A stretch of DNA of 64,000 nt from HXMU1420-13 sp965249965 (GCA_965249965.1 OZ252262.1:1798001-1862000), one strand, 5' to 3'. Numbered from the stretch's first letter, positions 1-9,821 are shown. Numbers and translations are program-made. Notes: a model not told the origin generated them from the sequence alone.

Positions 1-937
1 CCTGTCTTTCCTTTTCACCTAAAATCCAATTCACGTACAGGAACTCTAAGGCAACTCCTTCGTAACCTTTCCAGTTTTTGATCAACGTCTGAAACTCTTC
101 TTCGCTACAATTATTTGGATCACCTCCATAGCTCCAAATCAACCAGCGACGTAACCCTTTTTCTTCACCTTTTTGAATGTTTGATGGGAACACAGCATCC
201 GTGCGACCACGCATCATTATCAAATCTTGTGCTGCGGTTGGGCCAATACCTTTTACTTTCACCAGGGTATTATATGCTGTAACCGGATCTGTTTTAGTGA
301 TAAAATTCATGTCGGTTTCTCCACCAACAATTTTGGAGGCAAGCTCCACCAAATACTGACCTTTTCTGAGTGTAGGTCCCAGTTTACGAATATTCGCGGG
401 ATCAGCTTTCATAAGTTGATGCGCGCGAGGCCAACTCGCTAATGTACCACCATGAAATTCTAAAGCAGTGCCATAGGTTTCACGAATCGCATACATCATT
501 TTTTTTGCTGTTGGCTTGTGGTTCATCTGCATTTCAACAATTCGATTTTGGATATCTTCGAATAAATTGGCTCTTGTCATTCTTTTCAAACCGTAAAGTG
601 CCGAGAGTTTATCCTCTAACACTGGGTCTTTAGCCGCCTGATCATATAAAGGACGTACATCCATATCCGTACCGAAAATTTTCGCCAAACTCTTATTTGC
701 TTCCTCAATTTCCGCCTTTGAAAGCGATTCTTTGCATTCGATGTTAAACTCAGGCGCGTCCACATCCCCATTAAAGAAAGCCGTAACAATTACGTCACGC
801 TCACCAACTGGAACAGGTCGCGTGAATCCTTCTTCAAACATTTTTTCTGGCTGATGTTCATGATCGAAGTAAGAATCAACATCCAGGCACAAATACCAAT
901 CGTGCGGTGGAATAGATTTTAATGTCCAGCTACTCAT
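1..937 (-). CDS. DNA-3-methyladenine glycosylase II-like (AlkA/HhH-GPD), C-terminus cut by window edge
   Basis: The reverse strand reads open from the ATG at 935-937 through base 1, giving 312 residues without a stop, so the gene continues outside the window. The helix-hairpin-helix motif KVKGIGPTAA lies near residues 227-236, and the downstream RTDAVFP places a candidate catalytic Asp at residue 247, as expected for HhH-GPD glycosylases that excise alkylated bases. The roughly 100-residue N-terminal part (FNGDVDAPEF, then a helical region) resembles the AlkA N-terminal domain. It is divergent from the porin gene, with about 100 bp between them. The family call is reliable; the exact substrate is inferred. 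It suits a region rich in alkylation and break-repair genes. Confidence 0.8.
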   Translation of the reverse strand, partial: MSSWTLKSIPPHDWYLCLDVDSYFDHEHQPEKMFEEGFTRPVPVGERDVIVTAFFNGDVDAPEFNIECKESLSKAEIEEANKSLAKIFGTDMDVRPLYDQAAKDPVLEDKLSALYGLKRMTRANLFEDIQNRIVEMQMNHKPTAKKMMYAIRETYGTALEFHGGTLASWPRAHQLMKADPANIRKLGPTLRKGQYLVELASKIVGGETDMNFITKTDPVTAYNTLVKVKGIGPTAAQDLIMMRGRTDAVFPSNIQKGEEKGLRRWLIWSYGGDPNNCSEEEFQTLIKNWKGYEGVALEFLYVNWILGEKERQ

Positions 938-1035
938 AGTTTTACAATAGGTTGGTGGTAGGGATTTGAATGGGTTTCCCTTATTTTTGCGTCCTCAATT
1001 TAAAAAAGATCTCAAGGTGGAATCGTTCACCAGCT

Positions 1036-2217
1036 ATGAAAATAATATCTCTATATTTATTTACTCTGTTACTTTTTATTTCGGTGCAAAATAAAATTTA
1101 TGCACAAGAAGGGGGGATTCTTGATTCGATCACCACTTCAGTAACGTATACTTCAGATATTTTCGCAAATACTACCGGTGGCATAGATACAGGAGTTCGC
1201 TACCTCGATAATCTGGATATTGAAGTTGAATCGAATTGGAATGATTTTACCTTTTTTGTGTATGGCTTGGCAAATCAAGGTGGAAGCATATCAGAATTAG
1301 TAGGGGATATTCAGACCGTATCTAATATTGAAGCAGATAATTCCTGGAGAATTTATGAGGCTTGGGTAAATATTCCATTAAACCCGATAAAGAGTTCTTT
1401 ATTAGTAGGATTGTATGACTTGAATTCAGAATTTGATGTCATAAATACAGGTGGTTTATTTCTGAACAGCTCTCATGGAATCGGACCAGATTTATCGTCT
1501 TCGGGTATTACCGGACCATCAATTTTTCCAGTTACTTCGCTGGCCGCGCGATTAAAAGTTAATTTAATACCGGGAGTTACGTTAAAAGGCGCCATTTTTG
1601 ATGCGGTACCGTCCGATCCCCTTGATACACAGGGAACTAAAGTTCGAATCAGAGAAAGCGAAGGTAGTTTAATGATCGGAGAGATTTCCTGGTTCAAACG
1701 TCCGGAAGGCGGTCAATCCATCGACCGGGGAGTAAATGAAGATTCTCCTTTTCGAATTGCTGCTGGGTTATGGAAATACTCAGAAGAACGGCTAGGATGG
1801 GACGGTGAACTTCAGCTTGATGCCGGCTTTTATGCTATCGCGGAAGCAAGAGTGTATTCCGAAAAAGGAGATCAAGGTCAGGGATTGGCACTATTTGCCC
1901 GATTTGGAGCCACGAACGATGAAATAAATCAGTTTGCCAGTTATTTAGGAACAGGGTTAACCTACACAGGTTTGTTGCCCGGAAGAGATATGGATCAATT
2001 TGGTATAGCCGCCAGCCTACCCATGAACGGTGACCCGTATCTGCAAAGTACGGGTTTAGATTTTGCTGATGAGTTTATCGCCGAAATTACTTATCTGTGG
2101 CAAATCTCGGGTGCTTTCAGCTTGCAACTCGATGCTCAGTACATTGCAAATCCGAATCAGGATATAGATTTGGATGATGCGATTTTGGTAGGCTTGAGAA
2201 CCTCGATTGGGTTTTAA
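1036..2217 (+). CDS. OprB-like carbohydrate-selective porin
   Basis: The start at 1036 is chosen because it gives a classical signal peptide (MKIISLYLFTLLLFI..., cleavage near IYAQ/E); an upstream in-frame start at 970 would add a non-signal 22-residue extension. The mature protein, about 370 residues, alternates short aromatic strands with glycine-rich turns. It contains the family-typical stretches WRIYEAWVNIPL, LLVGLYDLNSEFD and HGIGPDLSSSG, and ends in Phe (TSIGF), as outer-membrane beta-barrels do. Family members allow diffusion of sugars across the outer membrane. The 3' end overlaps the convergent ligase gene by 4 bp. The substrate cannot be told from sequence. Confidence 0.8.
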   Translation: MKIISLYLFTLLLFISVQNKIYAQEGGILDSITTSVTYTSDIFANTTGGIDTGVRYLDNLDIEVESNWNDFTFFVYGLANQGGSISELVGDIQTVSNIEADNSWRIYEAWVNIPLNPIKSSLLVGLYDLNSEFDVINTGGLFLNSSHGIGPDLSSSGITGPSIFPVTSLAARLKVNLIPGVTLKGAIFDAVPSDPLDTQGTKVRIRESEGSLMIGEISWFKRPEGGQSIDRGVNEDSPFRIAAGLWKYSEERLGWDGELQLDAGFYAIAEARVYSEKGDQGQGLALFARFGATNDEINQFASYLGTGLTYTGLLPGRDMDQFGIAASLPMNGDPYLQSTGLDFADEFIAEITYLWQISGAFSLQLDAQYIANPNQDIDLDDAILVGLRTSIGF

Positions 2218-3944
2218 GTCCAGATAAAGCTTGGGTTTTTCCCCTGACTTTCTCGTTCCTGAGCTAATTTTTCTTCAAACATTCGCTCCACCTCTTTTAA
2301 AGTATCTGCATCGTAAGGTGACAAATCCCAGCGGATTGCTTTGAAGCGAGGAAGTCGCAAGGTGTACTTGGCTTTTGTTCGTTTGTTGATTTGTATGTCT
2401 TCAAACTCGAGCTCAACCATTAGTTCGGGTTTCAGCAAAAGTGTTGGTCCAAAACGCTCAAGAGTTAGATTTTTGATGCGCTTATTTAACTCCGCTAATT
2501 CTTCGTTAGAATACCCTCCGTATGCTTTGCCAATGGGAATAAACTCTTCTTCGTAGCGATCATCGTCTTTGACTGAGATTCCGAGTGTAAAATCGGAATA
2601 TGTTCCACCACGTTTACCACTCCCGGCATGAGCGTATAAGATTACTGTATCCAAAGATCCACTGGGCTTCTTTACTTTTAACCATGACTTTCGGCGCTGC
2701 CCATATTCGTAGGTTGAGTCCTTACGTTTCAGCATTAATCCTTCGTTTCCATGCGCTAATGCCTGATTAAATAAATGTTCTACATCCTCTGTTGTTTTAA
2801 CTTCCATCTGTGAGGTAATAGGAATTCGAAACCTTTCACACAGGTCTTCTAATCGTTCTCTTCTTGTGGTCAAAGGTTCATCGAATAAAGAATGGCCATC
2901 TAAATGAAGCAAATCGTAGGCTACAAATAGTACCGGGAATTCAGTTAGCAGCTTATCGGTCGGTTTTTTTACCCCCATTCTTTTTTGCAATAACTGGAAA
3001 GGTAGAATAGTGTTTTCCTTAAACACACAAATCTCACCATCAAGAACAATATCTGTTAGATTACGCTCTTTAAAAAAGGCTGTAATTTCGGGGAAGCTTG
3101 AGGTAGTATTATTCAAATCTCTGGTAAATAATTCGACCTTATCTCCCGAGATATGTGCCTGACATCGCATGCCATCAAATTTTTCCTCAGCGATGTAATG
3201 CTCAAGATGGTTAACTGATCTGCTTTCTATTGGGCTGGCAAGCATAAATGAGAGGGGATGAAAAAGCTTGAAAGTGGCTTCTTCCAGTCGATCTGTCTTA
3301 GCTAATACCGCTGTTTCGCCCAAACTACCTGTTATCATATGTGCGTATCGAACCTGTTCCATATTCTTATCAAATGCTTTTGATATAGCTGAAACTACAC
3401 TTCGTGTCTCGAAGCCTATTCGTAATGAACCCTGTCCCATTATTCGGATGAAGTATTTAACCTCAAGTGGTGTCATTTTGGTCCAACAATCTTTAATGAT
3501 TTGCTGCTTTACCTCTCTTTTTGAAGCGATGTATAACTGATCGTAAATCGCAGATACTTCCTGAAGAGTAAGATTACCATTTCTCCATTTTTCTCTGGCT
3601 TTGGGAAGATTTCCCAGTAATTTTTGGATGGTTTCAGAAGATGACCCTGTTACGGTTCTGCATGGTTTAAACACTAAATCGTAATCAATCTCGCAAAACT
3701 CGGAGGCTAGTACTGCGATAGTGCGGTGACCAACGGAAGCCCGTTTACCGGACACATCAGAAAAGGCTCCTTCGCCTAAATATTGAGCTGCGAGTGTTAA
3801 GTCGGCTTCGTTTTCTAATTCACGAAAGTACTCAGCAGCTAGTTTTATTTTAGCGTTGTTACCCCGCGTTTCGAAGATAGCTTGAGCAGTTTCTGCAAGT
3901 GTTATAAATAAAGAAATATCCGAGCTAGATTTATCCTGCACCAT
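2214..3944 (-). CDS. ATP-dependent DNA ligase of the ligase-associated damage-response set (LigB-like)
   Basis: This 576-residue protein has a helical DNA-binding N-terminal half, then the adenylation core with the nucleotidyl-lysine motif EEKFDGMRC (Lys about residue 255), the motif DIVLDGEI, the region around EGLMLKRKDSTYEYG, and an OB-fold with KAKYTLRLPRFKAIRWD. This is the bacterial type often annotated as the cisplatin damage response ligase. An upstream in-frame TTG at 3957-3959 is possible, but the ATG at 3942-3944 is preferred. It overlaps the end of the preceding exonuclease gene by 14 bp, so the two are translationally coupled. Its usual partners, an Lhr-type helicase and PdeM, are 16 kb away at 20.3-23.5 kb. 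Confidence 0.9.
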   Translation of the reverse strand: MVQDKSSSDISLFITLAETAQAIFETRGNNAKIKLAAEYFRELENEADLTLAAQYLGEGAFSDVSGKRASVGHRTIAVLASEFCEIDYDLVFKPCRTVTGSSSETIQKLLGNLPKAREKWRNGNLTLQEVSAIYDQLYIASKREVKQQIIKDCWTKMTPLEVKYFIRIMGQGSLRIGFETRSVVSAISKAFDKNMEQVRYAHMITGSLGETAVLAKTDRLEEATFKLFHPLSFMLASPIESRSVNHLEHYIAEEKFDGMRCQAHISGDKVELFTRDLNNTTSSFPEITAFFKERNLTDIVLDGEICVFKENTILPFQLLQKRMGVKKPTDKLLTEFPVLFVAYDLLHLDGHSLFDEPLTTRRERLEDLCERFRIPITSQMEVKTTEDVEHLFNQALAHGNEGLMLKRKDSTYEYGQRRKSWLKVKKPSGSLDTVILYAHAGSGKRGGTYSDFTLGISVKDDDRYEEEFIPIGKAYGGYSNEELAELNKRIKNLTLERFGPTLLLKPELMVELEFEDIQINKRTKAKYTLRLPRFKAIRWDLSPYDADTLKEVERMFEEKLAQERESQGKNPSFIWT

Positions 3945-4920
3945 CGGTCTCCAAGTCAAGGAATCCTGATTTAATCCCTTTTTGTTCTAGAAAATGTGAA
4001 ACTACTTTCGGGTTTGGTGTATGAGTGATCCATACTTTTTTAGGTCGAATCTTTTCACAAAGATTAATCAACTCGAAAAAGTCCAAATGATCTGAAAGAG
4101 GGATGAGTTCATCGGCTGTGAGCTGAGTTCGACGCGCTTCGTTGCTTGCCCAGCCACTACAATAAGCCGTTCGAACTTTTTTAAGGTTACTTGCAAATCC
4201 AGTTTCAGGAGCTGAGCTTGGCGCAATTAAAATTTTTCCTTCGCAAGTTTCTCGTTGATATGTTTCGTAGTTACCTAAGTGAAAGCCTTCTTCTTCATAA
4301 ACACCACATAGTTTGTATCCGGCGCCATGTATTTGCATTGGGTAATTCAATTCTTTTAGCATGTACATAATTTCCTGAGCTTTACCCAAATTATAAGCCA
4401 GAAAAATTGGGGTATATCCATCACTTAATGATTCAGATGCAAAGCCTCGAATTTGTTCACCAAGCTCATCATGCGATTTCCATTTATAAATAGGTAGACT
4501 AAATGTTGCCTCGGTGATAAACTGATCAATCGGATTATCCGGGAGTTTAAAGCCTTCTGAAGCAGGGGAGGGCGGCGTTCTATAGTCTCCGGTATACAAA
4601 ACAGAGCCTAGATCACTTTCAACGAATGTCATAGCAGAGCCAAGAATATGCCCGGCCGGAAATAAAGTTATTCTGGCTTGATCAGTTTCCAGCGGTTGGC
4701 TAAAATCCATCTCAATCATCCTACCAGAAAACCCTCTCAACTTCATAAATTTGGCAGTTGGACGTGTACAATAAACCGTTAGATTTTTGTTTCTGGGCAT
4801 GTGATCAGCATGCGCATGCGAAATGAAAATGTGTTCCGCTTTATTGCCGCTATAATCAAGCCCGATACTAAGTTCGGGTATTAAAATGCCGTGATGACCG
4901 GCTTTCGAGATTCTAAGCAT
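3931..4920 (-). CDS. Ligase-associated DNA damage response exonuclease (MBL fold)
   Basis: This 329-residue metallo-beta-lactamase/beta-CASP-like protein carries the metal motif HAHADHMPR near residue 35, a second metal-binding stretch FPAGHILGSAM, and VLYTGDYRTPP with a metal Asp. The C-terminal HTPNP lies where a beta-CASP His is expected. It belongs to the SNM1/Artemis-like nuclease group regularly encoded beside an ATP-dependent ligase in bacteria, as here. No signal peptide is present, so it is cytosolic. It is first in a two-gene operon with the ligase. The homology is clear; nuclease polarity and substrate are taken from family knowledge. Confidence 0.88.
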   Translation of the reverse strand: MLRISKAGHHGILIPELSIGLDYSGNKAEHIFISHAHADHMPRNKNLTVYCTRPTAKFMKLRGFSGRMIEMDFSQPLETDQARITLFPAGHILGSAMTFVESDLGSVLYTGDYRTPPSPASEGFKLPDNPIDQFITEATFSLPIYKWKSHDELGEQIRGFASESLSDGYTPIFLAYNLGKAQEIMYMLKELNYPMQIHGAGYKLCGVYEEEGFHLGNYETYQRETCEGKILIAPSSAPETGFASNLKKVRTAYCSGWASNEARRTQLTADELIPLSDHLDFFELINLCEKIRPKKVWITHTPNPKVVSHFLEQKGIKSGFLDLETDGAG

Positions 4921-4980
4921 AAGGAAAGGATGTGATTCACTACTAAACTACAAACCAAGGGTGACAGTTCGTGACAGTGA

Positions 4981-6972
4981 CTAAGCAGTAGCTTTCTTTA
5001 ATACTTTTTCTGAGATGGGTTCAGGAAGTGAGAATGAAACTGTGGTTCCTTTATCGATTTCACTTTGAATCCAAATTCTACCCTCATTTTTCAGGATAAA
5101 TTCTTTGCAGATTATTAAACCCAAACCTGTTCCTTTTTCCCCTACAGTTCCTTCTGTGGAGACAAATTGATCTTCTAATACAAATGGTAATCTATCTTTA
5201 GAAATACCTTTGCCTGTATCTGATACTGAAAGCAAAACCTCATCTAGTGTGTCGGTAATGGTAACAGAAATTTCACCATGTAATCCCGTAAACTTAATTG
5301 CATTTGAGAGTAAATTCAGGAGTACAATTCCAATCATGTTTTTGTCGGCATGCACAAAAACGGGCTTTTCAGGTAGGTGTATTGAAATTTCTTTTTCATC
5401 AACTCGACTTCTAACAATCTCAAATTGATTGTGTACCAATTCTGTTAAATCGAAGTTTTTAGATACAATATGATACCCATCCATTTGGCTCATCGACCAC
5501 TCCAATAAATTCCCTAACATGATGGATGTGTTCTCAAATTTATTTGTGAGATACGGTAAAATTTGATCGAGTTCTTCCTTTGAGGCAGACTTCATTTCGA
5601 TAAGTTGGATTACACCTTGTAAGGAACTAAGTGGATTTCGCAAATCGTGGGCTATGATAGAAAACAATCGATTTTTAATGGAATTAGCTTCATCAAGTTT
5701 TTTGGCTTTCTCTTCAATAATCTGATTCTTTTTAACAAGCATTTCATTAGCAATAAGGCGCTCTTTCGCCTTATTTCTTTGAATAATCAAAATGCTTAGC
5801 ACTAGAATAATTATGATAATTGTGCCAATTATGGTGATTCTTTGTCGAGATAATTGAGCTTCTGTTTTTAACCGTTCTTCTTGTTGGCTAAGAATTAGTT
5901 CTTGCTTCTGTACTTCATATTCATGTTCAGCTATATGATTCGTAATTTCTTGGGTTACATTAGCATTGTTTAGACTATCTGAGAGCTGGGTAAAGATCTT
6001 ATAATTTTTAAGTGCTAATTCTAGACTGCCTTGTTCCTCAGTAATTTGCGATAAAACCTCAAATACCTCTGTTCTATCTGGTAAAGAGTTGTATTTGTTG
6101 GCTATTTCAAGACTTTCATTTGCTTGAATCAATGCTTTATCTAACTCATTTTCGGTAAATAAAACCCGGGCCAATCCTAATTTTGGCTGAACTGAATTCA
6201 ATTCATTGTTTTGATTCTGATAAAGACTAATGGATAATTTATAAGCAGATTTTGCCTCCTCAATGTTTCCCAATCCAGCCTGAATGTTTCCAAGCATATA
6301 ATTGACTTGTGAATTTCGTTCATCATTTTGAGGAATGATAGAAAGGCATTGTTCTATGTGGATTAAAGCGAGTGGATATTCTCCTTTCTCATAAAAAATA
6401 TTTGCTAAGTTGTAATAGATAGGAACGACTAAAACTGGGTCATCTTCATCATATTCGAGCATTTCCTTATAAATTTCTAAGGCTTTATCATACTCTTTAA
6501 GTTTTAGCCAAACTACTCCAATCCCATTCAGATTCATAAATTGGAGGTCTTTATCATTATAATTTTCAAAAACGTTCTGAGCTTTCAGAAGCTGTTCAAG
6601 CCCAAGTTCATATAGACCTTGCATAATATAATTGCCCGCAAGTCGATAGTAGAGTTTCCCTTGAATAAGCGTATTGGTCTGGTCGTATGCGTTCGTCCAT
6701 TCAAGACCCAGTCTTGTTATATCAACACCTTCATCGTATTTACCCTGATAGAAAAGAGCAATTGACTTATAATAGTACGCCTCTGATGTTCGAGGATATT
6801 CGTTTTCTGTTCCAAGGAATAATGCATCATTGGAATAGATTAGCAGACTGTCATTATTTACTAAATAATTCTTTTCTGCTAATTCTAAAGCTCTATTAAA
6901 TTGTTCTTGTTGTGCGTATAACGACTGAAATACTATAAAACATGCACATACAAGTGATAATGTCCTTTTCAT
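4981..6972 (-). CDS. TPR-containing membrane sensor histidine kinase
   Basis: This 663-residue protein starts with a signal peptide (cleavage near LYAQ, residue 20). About 300 residues of TPR repeats follow, then a coiled coil, a membrane segment around residues 375-397 (TIIGTIIIIILVLSILII) and a second coiled coil. The HisKA motif IIAHDLRNPLSSLQG puts the phospho-acceptor at His442. The HATPase has an N box (NLLSNAIKFT), DTGKGI and GTGLGLII. The TPR part should sit in the periplasm with the kinase inside. No response regulator is adjacent, so this is an orphan kinase. The architecture is common in Bacteroidota; the signal sensed is unknown. Confidence 0.9.
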   Translation of the reverse strand: MKRTLSLVCACFIVFQSLYAQQEQFNRALELAEKNYLVNNDSLLIYSNDALFLGTENEYPRTSEAYYYKSIALFYQGKYDEGVDITRLGLEWTNAYDQTNTLIQGKLYYRLAGNYIMQGLYELGLEQLLKAQNVFENYNDKDLQFMNLNGIGVVWLKLKEYDKALEIYKEMLEYDEDDPVLVVPIYYNLANIFYEKGEYPLALIHIEQCLSIIPQNDERNSQVNYMLGNIQAGLGNIEEAKSAYKLSISLYQNQNNELNSVQPKLGLARVLFTENELDKALIQANESLEIANKYNSLPDRTEVFEVLSQITEEQGSLELALKNYKIFTQLSDSLNNANVTQEITNHIAEHEYEVQKQELILSQQEERLKTEAQLSRQRITIIGTIIIIILVLSILIIQRNKAKERLIANEMLVKKNQIIEEKAKKLDEANSIKNRLFSIIAHDLRNPLSSLQGVIQLIEMKSASKEELDQILPYLTNKFENTSIMLGNLLEWSMSQMDGYHIVSKNFDLTELVHNQFEIVRSRVDEKEISIHLPEKPVFVHADKNMIGIVLLNLLSNAIKFTGLHGEISVTITDTLDEVLLSVSDTGKGISKDRLPFVLEDQFVSTEGTVGEKGTGLGLIICKEFILKNEGRIWIQSEIDKGTTVSFSLPEPISEKVLKKATA

Positions 6973-7202
6973 TAAGTAGAAACTAGAAAGCTAACATGTT
7001 ATAATAATTAATCGGCAATTAACACAAAAACATAATTGATTTAATCTTGAATAAATATATTCTAATCAGCAATTACTTCAATAGATCCGATGAAATAGGG
7101 CATTAGTTTTAGTGGTGTTAAGTGTAAGAGAGGTTGCCATGTTTAAATATTAAAAAAAAGGGCAAATATTTAACGAATTCTGTGATTTATCCGAAAACAA
7201 CT

Positions 7203-8081
7203 ATGGGTAATGAAAATCAAGAGAGAAAGAGAATGATTGCAACTGCACTAACTGATCTGTTTGTAGATGATTTTGTAGAGGGAGATTTTGAGTCTACTTC
7301 ATTTAATATAGAGGTAACTGAAAATTTTCTAACGGTAGATCGTCGACATCAACACACATCTTTAATCGAATCAAAAACAATAAAAGTTGAAGCCGATGTA
7401 ATAATTTATGTGCATAAGAAAGAATCTAGTTTGTATGACCTTGTGTGCCATTGGTTGTGGAGAGAGCCAACCCGTTTTGAGAATCTCTCCCATGATCAAG
7501 CCATTGAATTGCAACAAATTATTTCTCAATTAGCGCATTCATTAAGAAAAGCATCAAATCAAAATAATACACTTAAAGGAATTAAAGTAGGAAACCAGAT
7601 TTGGTCGGACAGAAACTTGTTTATGGATGCCGGACTAGAGACCGCGATACAATCCGAATTGAATAAAATGGAAAGGAAAGATTTCGGGTATTTATACACA
7701 AAAGCCGGTGCTGAACGGGTTGCTTCCATATTCCCGGATTGGAGGATTCCATCACAAGAAGACTATATAGAATTATTTAGTTTTTTTGGGTCTGAGGCCT
7801 GGGACGAAATAACCAAAAATATGAAGTTTAGAATGGGCGGTTTTAAATCTATGAAAATTCCAGAGAATGAGATGAAACAATTCTTGGAATTTAACAGTGC
7901 TCTTAAACTTTATAATTCAGGATTTTACTGGACCTCTGATGTAACGCCGGATTACAGTGGTAAAAAGTCCCTGGAAAAGCATACCTACCTGTACCTAAAT
8001 GAATTAAAAAAATCCTTTTCGTTCGAACAATCAGTTCAAGCTAATAATAATCAGTTTAGTTTACGCTTGATCCGCAAATAA
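7203..8081 (+). CDS. FISUMP-like domain protein, apparently cytosolic, function unknown
   Basis: This protein is about 292 residues from the ATG at 7203; an in-frame TTG at 7134 would add 23 residues. The C-terminal half resembles the Fibrobacter succinogenes major paralogous domain: GNQIWSDRNL, then FPDWRIPSQEDYIELFSFFG, SGFYWTSDVTPDYSG and a final QFSLRLIRK. The N-terminal 100 residues match nothing I recognise and contain a YDLVCHWLWREPTRFENL stretch. Unlike typical family members, no signal peptide or lipobox is visible with either start. It stands alone, convergent with the next gene. The domain call is moderately safe; the function is unknown. Confidence 0.65.
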   Translation: MGNENQERKRMIATALTDLFVDDFVEGDFESTSFNIEVTENFLTVDRRHQHTSLIESKTIKVEADVIIYVHKKESSLYDLVCHWLWREPTRFENLSHDQAIELQQIISQLAHSLRKASNQNNTLKGIKVGNQIWSDRNLFMDAGLETAIQSELNKMERKDFGYLYTKAGAERVASIFPDWRIPSQEDYIELFSFFGSEAWDEITKNMKFRMGGFKSMKIPENEMKQFLEFNSALKLYNSGFYWTSDVTPDYSGKKSLEKHTYLYLNELKKSFSFEQSVQANNNQFSLRLIRK

Positions 8082-8106
8082 TTTTAAGCATCAGGCCTAA
8101 AAAATC

Positions 8107-8886
8107 TTATTTAGAAACCTCAAATAAGGCTCGGAGTTCATCTTCTTCAAGATTTGGAAAATAGTTCATCAAAAATGGTATGTACTGATCAAGTTGACTA
8201 CCCTGAGATACGTTAATTTGATTTTTGATGAGTTCCAGTTCAATAGTTTTCAATTCTTCTGCAGAAAACTGTCTATTAATTTCCGGAAGTACATTGCTGC
8301 TGGTTTCAGCAATTCTTTTTAGGATGTTGTGCCGATCAGTAGAACGGTCGATGAATTTTTTGAACACATGTAGATTATTTGCTTCGATCAACTTGCCTTG
8401 CTGGCTGCTTTGAAGTTCAGAGGGCACAGGTTGATACAACATTGCTAATTCTGTTATGATTTCTTCAGTGTGTTGTAATTTTTTTAATTCTTGATAAACT
8501 TCAGAAATCGCAGAATGCATTTCAAAATTTATTACATCGGCTTCCGAGTTTAAGGCATATTCAAGCGCAGAGTAATCATATTGAGGTTGGATAAAGCGCC
8601 AGGTATGATAATTGGCATAATTACCATTTAATTGTTGTTCGTGCCAATTCTGCACTAGATTTTCTGCATTGGCTGCATATCCAGGAAATAATAAGCGGAA
8701 GTATTCTAAATTTTGTTTTAACCCGATTAATACTTTTTCCTGCTCGGTGTTAACTTTAAGGTTTGCACTATAATTTTGAAATAAAAATGCGAGATATACC
8801 CCCGCAAACACAATAATGAACTCAAGAAACAGGAACTTTAATCCTTTTTTAGAGAACACTTTAAAAGACCATTCTAATCGGCTCAT
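8107..8886 (-). CDS. Membrane-anchored protein of unknown function
   Basis: This 259-residue protein has one hydrophobic segment near the N-terminus (FLFLEFIIVFAGVYLAFLF, about residues 19-38). A basic cytoplasmic stretch precedes it, and a mostly helical, Glu/Gln-rich soluble domain follows. The LEFIIVFAGVYLAF anchor resembles Bacteroidota proteins annotated as DUF6090, but I cannot confirm that by search. It begins 2 bp after the oxyR stop on the same strand, so it may be transcribed with oxyR. No catalytic motif is visible. Confidence 0.6.
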   Translation of the reverse strand: MSRLEWSFKVFSKKGLKFLFLEFIIVFAGVYLAFLFQNYSANLKVNTEQEKVLIGLKQNLEYFRLLFPGYAANAENLVQNWHEQQLNGNYANYHTWRFIQPQYDYSALEYALNSEADVINFEMHSAISEVYQELKKLQHTEEIITELAMLYQPVPSELQSSQQGKLIEANNLHVFKKFIDRSTDRHNILKRIAETSSNVLPEINRQFSAEELKTIELELIKNQINVSQGSQLDQYIPFLMNYFPNLEEDELRALFEVSK

Positions 8887-8888
8887 GT

Positions 8889-9821
8889 TTAATCCAATAC
8901 AAAGTCTTCATTTTGTGTTTGTAAGATTTCTGGAATAGTGCCTAAAATTGTACCTGCCAAGGCTTCAATGAGGTTATTTTTTAAAAACTCGCGGCTATAC
9001 ACCATACGAATTTTCCTTGTAGGAATCGGGTCAGAGAATTGCTTTATAACGCCATTTGCACATCGCGTATCATGATCTTCCATCGCTAAATAAGGCATCA
9101 AGGTAACGCCAAAATCTTGTTCAACTAATCGTTTGAGCGTTTCAAGATTGCCACTTTCAAAAACTACATTCCCACGATTTAATTTTTGATTTTCTTTCTT
9201 ACACAATTTTATTACTTGATCGCGGAAACAATGTCCTTCGTTTAATAACCACAGGTTTTCTTCATATAAATCTTCCAGAGTAAGCTTTTCCTGACCCGCG
9301 AATTTATGACCAACAGAAACATATCCTAAAAAGGGTTCAAGAAATAACTCTCTTTCAAATAAACTGCTACTTGTGGAGGTTGCAATAATGCCAACATCAA
9401 GCTCGTCATCATGCAATCCTTCTAAAACTTTAGAGGTTAGCGCCTCTTCAAATGTTAGGTCAATTTTAGGATAGGCATCAACAAAGGCTTTTAAGAAAAG
9501 CGGAACCAGATAAGGAGCTACCGTTGGAATAATCCCCACCTTAAACGATCCTTTTAATTCCCCATCATCAACCGCAGCAATATCTTCGATATGTTTTGCG
9601 CCACTCAGAATTACTTTGGCTTGATCAATAATTTTAACACCAATTTCGGTTGGAATAACTGGTGATTTAGACCGGTCGAAAATTAAAACTCCAAGCTCGT
9701 CTTCCAGCTTTTGGATTTGCATGCTTAGGGTTGGTTGCGTGATATAAATTTTCTGAGCAGCAGTAGCGAAATGCCGATACTTATCAACAGCAACAATGTA
9801 ATTAAGTTGGGTAAGTGTCAT
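8889..9821 (-). CDS. oxyR: LysR-family peroxide sensor OxyR
   Basis: This 310-residue LysR-type regulator has an N-terminal winged helix (TLTQLNYIVAVDKYRHF, ITQPTLSMQIQKLEDELG) and a periplasmic-binding-like effector domain. The stretch NEGHCFRDQVIKLC places Cys198 and Cys207 exactly where Escherichia coli OxyR has its redox pair Cys199/Cys208, so peroxide sensing by disulfide formation is strongly suggested. The gene is followed after 2 bp by a small membrane protein gene and is preceded by about 60 bp and the HD-hydrolase gene on the same strand. No catalase or peroxiredoxin gene is adjacent, so its targets lie elsewhere. Confidence 0.93.
   Translation of the reverse strand: MTLTQLNYIVAVDKYRHFATAAQKIYITQPTLSMQIQKLEDELGVLIFDRSKSPVIPTEIGVKIIDQAKVILSGAKHIEDIAAVDDGELKGSFKVGIIPTVAPYLVPLFLKAFVDAYPKIDLTFEEALTSKVLEGLHDDELDVGIIATSTSSSLFERELFLEPFLGYVSVGHKFAGQEKLTLEDLYEENLWLLNEGHCFRDQVIKLCKKENQKLNRGNVVFESGNLETLKRLVEQDFGVTLMPYLAMEDHDTRCANGVIKQFSDPIPTRKIRMVYSREFLKNNLIEALAGTILGTIPEILQTQNEDFVLD

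Noticed and set aside
177..633. Plus-strand frames of 60-71 codons at the window start
   Set aside because: They lie opposite the open AlkA-like frame, which has an HhH motif and runs to the window edge.
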